A stretch of 7,101 nt of DNA from JAKEGK01 sp036507695. GTDB taxonomy: Bacteria > Pseudomonadota > Gammaproteobacteria > SZUA-152. The position numbers were made by a program, and so were the translations under genes. The stretch's first letter is position 1, and every line of letters begins with the position of its first letter. Location: the NCBI GenBank assembly GCA_036507695.1, contig DATCIR010000071.1:1-7101 (forward strand). The letters are read 5' to 3'. The notes under the pieces were generated by a model. It was given only the letters and a program-made list of their open reading frames with translations, was not told the origin of the DNA and did not search any database. This document shows positions 1 to 6,422 of this stretch, in pieces.

Positions 1-475
1 ATCTCAGATCGGGTTCATATTTTCTGACGAGTTTCCGGTAGGTCATAAACTCTTCCGCCTGCCCAAAACCCGAGACTCCGAAATTAAGTACTTCGTACCG
101 AGTTTGCGATCGCGATTCGTTTAAATATTGCTCCAGGATAAAACTAACGACCTCGTTGTCGTTAACGCCGTGACCGTAAACAAACGAGTCACCTAACAAC
201 GCGATTCTGACTACACCACGGTCTTTTTTTTGGACATAGTCTTTTGATCCCCGCATACCAGCGGCGTTGTTCGAAACTGTAACTTCATATTCACCCGGCC
301 AAGCGTGAACGGTTGAGATGTTGGGTTCATTGGCGCGCACTCCGTAACCTGAATCGATAACAAACCGCGGTTTTATTGGTTCCGATATAAATACTCTTAC
401 TACCAGTTCCCCCAGCAGAAACGCGGCCAACAAGGACATTGCAAGCAAAACGGTATTTCTTATAATGTTATTCAT
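1..475 (-). CDS. SGNH/GDSL-type hydrolase or acyltransferase-like protein, membrane-anchored (3' end missing)
   Basis: The frame is open from an ATG at 475 to the left edge, giving 158 codons of the N-terminal part. Residues about 8-30 are a hydrophobic segment that reads as a signal anchor, so the rest should face the periplasm. Residues 90-98 (RIALLGDSF) match the SGNH block I, with Ser97 as the likely nucleophile. Residues 130-138 (LNFGVSGFG) match block II, with Gly133 in the usual position. The catalytic Asp/His block would lie beyond the window. Family members are esterases, lipases or polysaccharide O-acetyl-modifying enzymes. Given the EPS context, acyl modification of the polymer is a reasonable inference but not shown. 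It is the last visible gene of the run, 71 bp after the YdcF-like gene. The ribosome site is weak (a GGTG a few bases upstream), but no alternative start upstream looks better. Confidence 0.8.
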   Translation of the reverse strand, partial: MNNIIRNTVLLAMSLLAAFLLGELVVRVFISEPIKPRFVIDSGYGVRANEPNISTVHAWPGEYEVTVSNNAAGMRGSKDYVQKKDRGVVRIALLGDSFVYGHGVNDNEVVSFILEQYLNESRSQTRYEVLNFGVSGFGQAEEFMTYRKLVRKYEPDLR

Positions 476-546
476 TTTCACCGAGATCAGTAATCTGCAA
501 AGATGGAAACCGCGCGCCACAGATAACGTTATGTTTGTAAATAATT

Positions 547-1293
547 TCAATAACGGAATTTGTACCATAGCCGACCTAACATTTCACGCAATGACCGGCT
601 GCTTTGTGTAAAAGCTTCGGCCGCAGGTAAAAAATCCACCGGCCTCAACGATCCGTTACGGTATCCCGCAAAACCCGTTGGCGCCGCCGTTACTTGCGTT
701 TCGAATCGCGTAAAAACACCAACTGCCCGCAGCATGTGCCAGGCATGAGTAGTCAGAAAAATATGGGTTATACCCATTTCGTTTAATATTTTCTCCGTAT
801 AAAGAGCGTTTTCGTAAGTGTTACTGCTTTCATCTTCGATCCATATTATTTGAGCATCGACTCCATAGTCTTCAACCAAAACATCTTTCATGATGCGCGC
901 TTCTGAAATATGATCGGTTTGCGGTGCGCCGCCGCTTACTACGATTGGCAATCCCGTTAATTCGTGAATATGGGCGCCGTACTTAATCCGCTCCAGTGTT
1001 AACCTGGATAACGCGGCGCCGTTATACTCTTTTGCGTTGGAATTCCGCCCGGCACTTAAAATCACAATAGCCTTCGCGTTGCTATTTCTGATTTCCTCTT
1101 GCGTCAGTGCAGGGTAGCGCTCCACCAATTGAGTTATTCCCATGGAAATAGCCGGCGTGCAGAGCAGCAAAAACAATACCACCGCAACAGTCAGCAGCAT
1201 TGTTGATGACTTTTGATGCTTCCTTGCCAGAGCCACGCTTGCGCTCAATAATACAATCAACATACCAGGAGGCAATACAAGATATTCAATCAT
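547..1293 (-). CDS. YdcF/ElyC/SanA-family (DUF218) membrane protein
   Basis: This is a 248-residue protein if started at the ATG at 1293. An in-frame TTG at 1302 adds three residues and lies close to a GGGGG run, so either start is possible. I prefer ATG because related proteins begin close to the hydrophobic LPPG stretch. Two membrane segments are seen at about residues 5-23 and 31-47. The DUF218 domain follows: AIVILSAGR (65-73, where many members have a Gly-rich VVLGGG), RLTLERIKYG (87-96), VVSGG (108-112), Glu121, the ESSNTYENA stretch (145-153) and THAWHMLRA (172-180). E. coli ElyC is linked to envelope and lipid-carrier homeostasis, and DUF218 proteins often sit in EPS and exosortase loci. 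A role with undecaprenyl-linked intermediates is an inference. The biochemical reaction is not known from the sequence. Confidence 0.88.
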   Translation of the reverse strand: MIEYLVLPPGMLIVLLSASVALARKHQKSSTMLLTVAVVLFLLLCTPAISMGITQLVERYPALTQEEIRNSNAKAIVILSAGRNSNAKEYNGAALSRLTLERIKYGAHIHELTGLPIVVSGGAPQTDHISEARIMKDVLVEDYGVDAQIIWIEDESSNTYENALYTEKILNEMGITHIFLTTHAWHMLRAVGVFTRFETQVTAAPTGFAGYRNGSLRPVDFLPAAEAFTQSSRSLREMLGRLWYKFRY

Positions 1294-1366
1294 GTCAAGC
1301 AAGTTGCCCCCGTTGAACCGGCCACCTTTCCGCGCATTCGTAATGACAACTGGTGATAACCGCGCC

Positions 1367-1388
1367 CTGGCCGTTACCGGCCGGCCAG
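1367..1388 (-). repeat. Short inverted repeat between the TIGR03790 and YdcF-like genes
   Basis: CTGGCCG at 1367-1373 and its complement CGGCCAG at 1382-1388 can form a 7-bp GC-rich stem with an 8-base loop. It starts 11 bases past the stop codon of the TIGR03790 gene. In the direction of transcription it is followed by a GC-rich stretch, not by a T-run, so it is not a standard intrinsic terminator. It could stabilise the 3' end of the upstream message, or it could be chance. It lies in a 106-bp gap that shows no other clear signal. Confidence 0.3.
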
Positions 1389-1399
1389 TACGTCACTGC

Positions 1400-2677
1400 T
1401 CAGCTATTTTGTGTAACCCGGTAAAAAAGATCGTGTCCTTTCTTAATCGTTAAACGCGCCGCACCCAGGTCTGACTTGGTAAACTCTTTCACCTTTTTAT
1501 ACGGACCAACTCCATAGGTTGAAGCCTCAAGCGAATAGCTGCCCGGTCTTAACGCATAAGTAGTAACAACAATCGAATCGCCGCTGGTGGTATATTTATA
1601 ACCGCCAAATGGCGTGGCCAAAGGCTCGCCGATAAAGAGTCCCTGACCCGGCATTTCAACGCTTTTCCAATACGCCTCGATCAATGATTCCCCCTGTAAA
1701 TACCTGCTCACCACGACGCCCAGATTGGGAAATTTTTGCGGAAAGTTGCAGGGTTCAATTACCGCGCCATAGCTGCCGGTTGCACCCGCGCTGAGCCACG
1801 CCAGACTGCTCATCTGGTCGCTACCATCAAGCATCCCACCTTTAGAAGTCAGATGATCCGCTATAGCGCCCGGGAGAAAAACATTGGTTGAAACATCTTC
1901 CACTTGAGCGGCGCCGATGAAATAAAAAAGCACATCGTTTCTGTTCTTAATATAATCGGTGTTGATCCTTTCCAGGTCAACTATACCTCTCATGCGCGCG
2001 ATTAATCTATCGTAAATGTAGCTTCTGGTATTACGAAACCTGTCAGAGGTTTCGACCAGATACCCAGTACCGCTGGGAAAAGCGCCGTCGGAGCGCAGCC
2101 CGCGCTGTATGAGTTGTTTAACCTGGTCCAGAGATTCACCCGCTAACATCATCGCCGGCCGGACAGCATGATCAGTAAACGGTTGCAGGGAGTTACTGTC
2201 GTAGTAAGGGGAGGCCTTGGTTGCCTCACATCCGTTCGCACAATGTTCCTCACTGAACCCCATGGCGAATGCCGTTGTTATGGACATGCAGTCAACCCGG
2301 TAAGGTATATTCCAGGTTAGCACCAGCGCCTGGATGTTCGCGGGCAGTCGTTGCGTCAGGCTGCTATACAGCGCTTGAAACTCCTTGCGGTTTAACTCGG
2401 CCGTACCCGGTGTAAAGGAAATCTCAAACAGGTTTTTATCGGGAATCTTCCGCAGCTTTAGATAATAACGGGCAATCTCCACACTATTTTTATCCGCCGT
2501 GTTAACAATCACGGCGACTTCATCCGCGGAAAGGCCGGATTTAGGCAGCAGAATGACCGGTACGGACTGTGACGTATGCTGTTCGGCAAGCGCAATGGAG
2601 CCGTTTAGAAACAAAAACCCAACAAGCAGACCGATAGCGATACCGCCATACCAAGCCTTGTGTTTGAAAGCTCTCAT
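1400..2677 (-). CDS. TIGR03790 family exported protein, function unknown
   Basis: This 425-residue protein has a classic signal peptide: basic start, hydrophobic core at about 10-30, and a likely cut after ALA at 30-32 (Ala-Leu-Ala before Glu). The mature part matches my memory of TIGR03790: VILLPKSGLSADEVAVIVN (41-59), TWNIPYRVDCMSITTAFAMGF (121-141), SPYYDS (156-161), LPGAIADHLTS (268-278), ATGSYGAVIEPCNFP (299-313), EAYWKS (334-339) and GQGLFIGEPLATPFG (344-358). The only four cysteines are Cys130, 146, 150 and 310, an even number that fits two disulfides in the periplasm. Residues from about 360 to the end look like a small beta-rich domain. No activity is established for the family. The order of motifs recalls gingipain-like C25 peptidases without the usual GHG histidine (see findings). 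It lies 45 bp after the ATPase gene and has no strong ribosome site. Confidence 0.9.
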   Translation of the reverse strand: MRAFKHKAWYGGIAIGLLVGFLFLNGSIALAEQHTSQSVPVILLPKSGLSADEVAVIVNTADKNSVEIARYYLKLRKIPDKNLFEISFTPGTAELNRKEFQALYSSLTQRLPANIQALVLTWNIPYRVDCMSITTAFAMGFSEEHCANGCEATKASPYYDSNSLQPFTDHAVRPAMMLAGESLDQVKQLIQRGLRSDGAFPSGTGYLVETSDRFRNTRSYIYDRLIARMRGIVDLERINTDYIKNRNDVLFYFIGAAQVEDVSTNVFLPGAIADHLTSKGGMLDGSDQMSSLAWLSAGATGSYGAVIEPCNFPQKFPNLGVVVSRYLQGESLIEAYWKSVEMPGQGLFIGEPLATPFGGYKYTTSGDSIVVTTYALRPGSYSLEASTYGVGPYKKVKEFTKSDLGAARLTIKKGHDLFYRVTQNS

Positions 2678-2722
2678 CGTTCGCTTATAATTCCGATTTT
2701 CCCGCCAAGGCGGAACGTTTAA

Positions 2723-3592
2723 TCAGACGCGCGCCATACCGTCCCGTGATTTCTTTTGTACCACCGCTTTTCTTAACGGCGTCAGACCACCTCTTAACTT
2801 ATCCCGCACCACCTCCGCAACCACCTGTGAATCAATTTTCTGTTTATTTTGCGTGTAGGCGTAAACCAGGGACAAATCACACAGCATATTAACGAGACGC
2901 GGCACCCCTTTACTGAAATAGGCGATATAGCTACAGGCGTATTCGTCAAACAGATCTTCATTGCCGCCAGCAACACTCAATCGGTGCCTGATGTAACCGG
3001 TAATTTCCGTCTTACTGAGCGGTTCCAGGTGATAATCAGCGACTACGCGCTGCGCAAATTGTTCCAGTGATGGGTCTTTCAACTTCTCGCGCAATTGCGG
3101 TTGTCCAACCAGCACAACCTGCAACAGTTGATCGCTGTCGGCGTTGATATTGGAAAGCACGCGTAATTCTTCCAGTATTTCTAAATCCATGTTTTGCGCT
3201 TCGTCGATAATCAACACTGTACGGCGATTTTGGCCATACTCGCTGATAACATAGTCCACGAACAACTGATATTGCTCCACCTTGGAGCGTCCCGCGTAGT
3301 CAAGACCATAGGCGTTCAGAATCCATTGCAGTAATTCGCCAAACGCTCGATGGGTATTGGAAACCAGGCCAACGGTCACCTCGTTATCGTCAAGATGGTT
3401 ACACAGATAACGAGTTAGCGTCGTTTTACCTGTACCAACATCCCCCGTAATCACCGTGAACCCGGCTTCGTTTATCAGGCTGAACTCCAATACCGACAGA
3501 GCAATGCCATGGTGCTTTCCGATATAAAGAAAGTCCGGATTTGGCAGTAGCGAATAGGGCTTTTTAGTGAATCCGTAATAGTCTATATACAT
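2723..3592 (-). CDS. ExeA/GspA-like AAA+ ATPase, XrtA/PEP-CTERM-locus subfamily
   Basis: This 289-residue protein is called from the ATG at 3592. A longer frame from a TTG at 3625 exists, but members of this family characteristically begin with MY..(F/Y)YG...KPF/Y..PNP, which is exactly what follows ATG 3592. Walker A is GDVGTGKT (50-57), Walker B is VLIIDEAQN (126-134), a sensor 1 region is VVLVGQPQL (159-167), a candidate arginine finger is Arg182 in AQRVV, and GVPRLVN (229-235) is the usual sensor 2 region. Unlike ExeA/GspA it has no transmembrane segment or peptidoglycan-binding domain after the AAA+ core, so it should be cytosolic or peripheral. In PEP-CTERM loci such ATPases (TIGR03015 type) accompany the EPS export genes, and a role in powering secretion is assumed, not proven. 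The gene lies 90 bp after the kinase gene, and its ribosome site is weak. Confidence 0.9.
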   Translation of the reverse strand: MYIDYYGFTKKPYSLLPNPDFLYIGKHHGIALSVLEFSLINEAGFTVITGDVGTGKTTLTRYLCNHLDDNEVTVGLVSNTHRAFGELLQWILNAYGLDYAGRSKVEQYQLFVDYVISEYGQNRRTVLIIDEAQNMDLEILEELRVLSNINADSDQLLQVVLVGQPQLREKLKDPSLEQFAQRVVADYHLEPLSKTEITGYIRHRLSVAGGNEDLFDEYACSYIAYFSKGVPRLVNMLCDLSLVYAYTQNKQKIDSQVVAEVVRDKLRGGLTPLRKAVVQKKSRDGMARV

Positions 3593-3682
3593 AAAGTTTT
3601 TCTTTGCCTGCTTCGGCCCAGCCAAGCCGATGTTATCAGAGTTCTATTTCATTCCCGTGACCCCAGTCCGCCGAATTCCCGG

Positions 3683-4516
3683 CTAGTAATAGGCCCTCTG
3701 GGAGTCTACCGCCTTGTTTAACACGGTACCGATCACATTCACGGTCTGCAGTAATTCCATGGATTGCATGACTTCATCCCGCCGGGTGCGGCCTTCTTCA
3801 ATAACCAATAGCGCGCAATCCAGAAAGGGAGAAAATGCCAGCACGTCATCCGTTCCTAGCAGTGGCGGCAGGTCGAAAATCACAATTCGGGATGCATAAC
3901 GTGTCTTGATGTCATCCACCAACATGGATATCTTGGGTGATAATAGCGTCTCGGATGAATTGGCGATCGGCGTGTTACCTGGAAGTATAACCAGTCTTTC
4001 GATACCCGGATTGAATAGAACATCGCTCAATGGAATGTGATCACTGAAAAGAAATTTGCTCAGATCGCAAACCGGTTCATACCCAAAACAGGATGCCACG
4101 GCCGGCCGGCCCAAATCGAAATCCACCAGTAAAACGGTATGATTGCCCTCCGCCGCAAGGCTAATAGCAAGGTTGATGGCAGTCAGTGTTTTGCCTTCGC
4201 CGGGAACAGCGCTGGTTACACCCAGGCTAGTCCAATGATTCTCTGTGAGCCGCTGCAATACCTGGGTTCTTAAAAGTTTGTAGGAGTTCGCGGCTGGCGA
4301 TTTCTCCCGCAGGCTGTCAATAACCCGGTTCTTTCTGAGCAGTTCAGGAGATATGGCAGCGATTTTGGTTTTGTCATACGTTATATTTGCCGGAAAGGAA
4401 ACGCGATGGCTTCTCGCCGGGCTATCAGCCAGCAATGGAACCGCGTTGGGCGATGCTCCCCGCAGCGCATTACGACTTTGCCGCGCCTTTTCCACCGCTT
4501 CTTTTATACGCTCCAT
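3683..4516 (-). CDS. CpsD/CapB-type tyrosine autokinase of an EPS locus
   Basis: This 277-residue cytoplasmic P-loop kinase is the split partner of the GumC/Wzz protein encoded just upstream. It has Walker A SAVPGEGKT (102-110), Walker A' LLVDFDLGRP (129-138) with Asp132 and Asp134, and Walker B IVIFDLPP (211-218) with Asp215. The stretch SYKLLRTQ (78-85) is at the position of the ExxRxxR oligomer motif of bacterial tyrosine kinases. Here only the last Arg (83) is kept, with Asn77 and Lys80 at the other sites. The N-terminus (MERIKEAVEKARQ) is the helical start typical of exosortase-locus kinases. The C-terminus ends in Ala-Tyr-Tyr, so the phosphorylated tyrosine cluster is reduced to two residues. 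Known partners cycle phosphorylation to control polymer length; here that is inferred from family and position. A GAGG at 12 bases before ATG 4516 is the best ribosome-site candidate. Confidence 0.92.
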   Translation of the reverse strand: MERIKEAVEKARQSRNALRGASPNAVPLLADSPARSHRVSFPANITYDKTKIAAISPELLRKNRVIDSLREKSPAANSYKLLRTQVLQRLTENHWTSLGVTSAVPGEGKTLTAINLAISLAAEGNHTVLLVDFDLGRPAVASCFGYEPVCDLSKFLFSDHIPLSDVLFNPGIERLVILPGNTPIANSSETLLSPKISMLVDDIKTRYASRIVIFDLPPLLGTDDVLAFSPFLDCALLVIEEGRTRRDEVMQSMELLQTVNVIGTVLNKAVDSQRAYY

Positions 4517-4547
4517 ACCTCGCTGTCGCCTCTATATCTATGATAAT

Positions 4548-4559
4548 TAGTGATCACTA
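4548..4559. promoter_or_regulatory. 12-bp perfect palindrome in the gap between GumC-like and kinase genes
   Basis: TAGTGATCACTA is a perfect palindrome in an AT-rich 56-bp gap, about 32 bases before the kinase start. Such a site could be an operator or contribute to an internal promoter, but no convincing -35/-10 pair could be placed beside it. It is recorded as a candidate only. Confidence 0.25.
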
Positions 4560-4572
4560 CGTTTATTTATAA

Positions 4573-6384
4573 TTAAACATCTATGCCAAAACGCCGCAAA
4601 GTCACATACCACAACACATCCAGGGGCGTTTTGAAGAAATGGATCGCCGCCAGACCACCCGCAAAACACGCTACTAACAGCAATGAAAGAAAAACGCGCT
4701 TACCGGTCTTACCCGTTTTTTCCTCACTAGTGGCAACGTAAGGAATGACCGCTAAGGGTGTAACATTCAATAAAAGTGCGACACCTTTTGCGCCACGCAC
4801 AGTGCAATCCATGCTCTCGCGCATAGCCATGATTCCAGCACCAAGGCCAACTGAAATAAACAGCCCCAACAGCACAATTGCCAGCCGGTTCGGACTGACG
4901 GGTTCTTCGGGCAATTGCGCCGGATCAATCAGTGTGAAGCGTTCACCTTTTCTTTCCGATTCAAGTTCCTTGGCAAGCTGCGCTTCCATCAACTTGGCTT
5001 TTACCTCCTGATATTTGAGCCAGGCGTTTTCATAGTCGCGGGTCAGGGCCTTGAATTCCCGCTCAACCTGGGGGGAGCCGGTAATCCGTTCCTCGTACAT
5101 GAATAGTTTCTTCTGTAATTCTTTCTGTTCTTGCTTCAAGGATGATAATTCGGAATCAGCCGCATTAGCTTGCGCTTGCAACTGGATGTAGGCGGGATTA
5201 TCCGGCTTTGCCTGCAAAGCGCTATTGGTTTCAGCAGATTGACTTGCCAGCGTGGATTCCATATTGTTAATTTCCATTTCCACCCGTTTTACATCGGGAT
5301 GATCCGCGGCATAACGCTGCCGCAAGGTTATTCTGTCCTGTTTTGCTTTTTCCAGTCTGATCTCCACCTCATTGCTGACAATAACCGTTGGCCAGGTATC
5401 TACACTGGTATTATCAAGTTCCCGCTTAAGGACTTCAATCTCTTTACGGGCACGTAATATGCCAGGATGGTCCTCACTATAAATCGCCATCATGCTGATC
5501 AGTTTGGATTCCAGGGTTTTTAACCGATCGACGGAACCAAGAATTCTTTCGCCAGTTTCTGAAAAAATAGCCTGGTTGGGGCTAAGTTGAGCCAGTTCCG
5601 AACCAAGGTATATTTTCCTTTCGTTAACCGACTGAATCTGACGCTCCACTTCCAGTAATTCCCGCTCGGTGCGCTCCATTAACTGCAGATTCATTTGGTT
5701 CAACTCTGGCAGACTCCCCAAATGCCGCTCCTTGAAACTGGCCAGTTCCTTTTCCAGGAAATTAATTTGTTTACTCTGGCGATCCGCTTCATCAGCTAGA
5801 AACACAGCGGCTTCCGTTGCCATTACAGTGCGGGTTTTCAGGTTCTCGTTGAGATAAAGTGAAGTCAGTTTGTCGGCAACTTTTTGCGCCAGCTCCGGGG
5901 ATTCACTGAAATATGACAGAGTAAACGCAATGGTGGCGCGAGTTGGCCGCCCGCTTCTGGGATCAACAACTTCGGCGCTTATCATGGATAGATTAATATC
6001 TTCCCGCATGTCTGCCAGCACAATTTCCAGAGGCTCGCGTTTGCGTTCTGCCGCGTAAAGGTTGAACTGTTGAATAATCTCCAACAGATTGGATCGCGTC
6101 ATTACCCTCTGACTGATAATTTGCACCCTCTGATCAGCAAAACTCGTCACTGTTGACCTTACCAGCTCCTGGGGAATTTCCTGTTGTTCAATTAAAATAG
6201 TGGATGACGATTTATAGGTAGGCGGTATCAGGAATGCCGCCAGCACGGACAGGACAATCACACTGATGAAAGAAATTAGAAATGTATTAAAGCGGCGCTT
6301 GAAAACCTCGATATAGTCCGCAAACGTTCGGCTGTTTTGCGGAGCAACAGAATTTTGGTAACTGCCAATGGCTGCGGTATTCAT
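4573..6384 (-). CDS. GumC/Wzz-family polysaccharide chain-length determinant (co-polymerase)
   Basis: This 603-residue inner-membrane protein follows the Wzz/GumC plan: a cytosolic N-terminus with the usual (F/Y)xxY...KRRF entry (21-32), TM1 at about 34-53, the PPTYKSSSTILIE strand (54-66), a long periplasmic coiled-coil part (about 190-470), the Pro-rich exit DPAQLPEEPVSPN (487-499) and TM2 at about 500-520. A third TM follows at about 563-583, and the tail contains TPLDVLWYVTLRRFG (586-600), a trait I associate with exosortase-locus members. It has no kinase domain; the kinase is the next gene, 56 bp on. It sets chain length and couples synthesis in the inner membrane to export. Within the coiled coil the motif YxxDHP...R...EI occurs twice (302-324 and 358-380), suggesting a local duplication. 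The start at 6384 is the only sensible ATG, but it has no clear ribosome site; 38 bp separate it from the upstream gene. Confidence 0.92.
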   Translation of the reverse strand: MNTAAIGSYQNSVAPQNSRTFADYIEVFKRRFNTFLISFISVIVLSVLAAFLIPPTYKSSSTILIEQQEIPQELVRSTVTSFADQRVQIISQRVMTRSNLLEIIQQFNLYAAERKREPLEIVLADMREDINLSMISAEVVDPRSGRPTRATIAFTLSYFSESPELAQKVADKLTSLYLNENLKTRTVMATEAAVFLADEADRQSKQINFLEKELASFKERHLGSLPELNQMNLQLMERTERELLEVERQIQSVNERKIYLGSELAQLSPNQAIFSETGERILGSVDRLKTLESKLISMMAIYSEDHPGILRARKEIEVLKRELDNTSVDTWPTVIVSNEVEIRLEKAKQDRITLRQRYAADHPDVKRVEMEINNMESTLASQSAETNSALQAKPDNPAYIQLQAQANAADSELSSLKQEQKELQKKLFMYEERITGSPQVEREFKALTRDYENAWLKYQEVKAKLMEAQLAKELESERKGERFTLIDPAQLPEEPVSPNRLAIVLLGLFISVGLGAGIMAMRESMDCTVRGAKGVALLLNVTPLAVIPYVATSEEKTGKTGKRVFLSLLLVACFAGGLAAIHFFKTPLDVLWYVTLRRFGIDV

Positions 6385-6422
6385 AAGTATTTTTGATTAG
6401 GTTAATAACGGCTCTACAAGCT

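Noticed and set aside
106..113. GCGATCGC octamer, reminiscent of the cyanobacterial HIP1 repeat
   Set aside because: It occurs once, inside a coding region, and nothing else in the window points to a cyanobacterium.
523..532. ATAACGTTAT palindrome between the YdcF-like and SGNH genes as an operator
   Set aside because: A 10-bp AT-rich palindrome in a 71-bp gap with no promoter elements nearby is easily due to chance.
2702..2713. CCGCCAAGGCGG palindrome between the ATPase and TIGR03790 genes as a terminator
   Set aside because: The stem is only 5 bp with a 2-base loop, and in the direction of transcription it is followed by A residues, not a T-run.
3593..3625. Upstream TTG start that would extend the ATPase by 11 residues
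   Set aside because: The family's N-terminal signature begins directly at ATG 3592, and the extra residues (AGPKQAKKNF) look like untranslated leader.
4100..4111. GGCCGGCC runs here and at 1379-1386 as a repeat family
   Set aside because: One copy is inside the kinase gene, where it encodes ordinary residues, and the flanks share no similarity.
5170..5457. Plus-strand open frame of 95 codons opposite the GumC-like gene
   Set aside because: It is fully antisense to the coiled-coil part of a clear gene, with no ribosome site or recognisable family.
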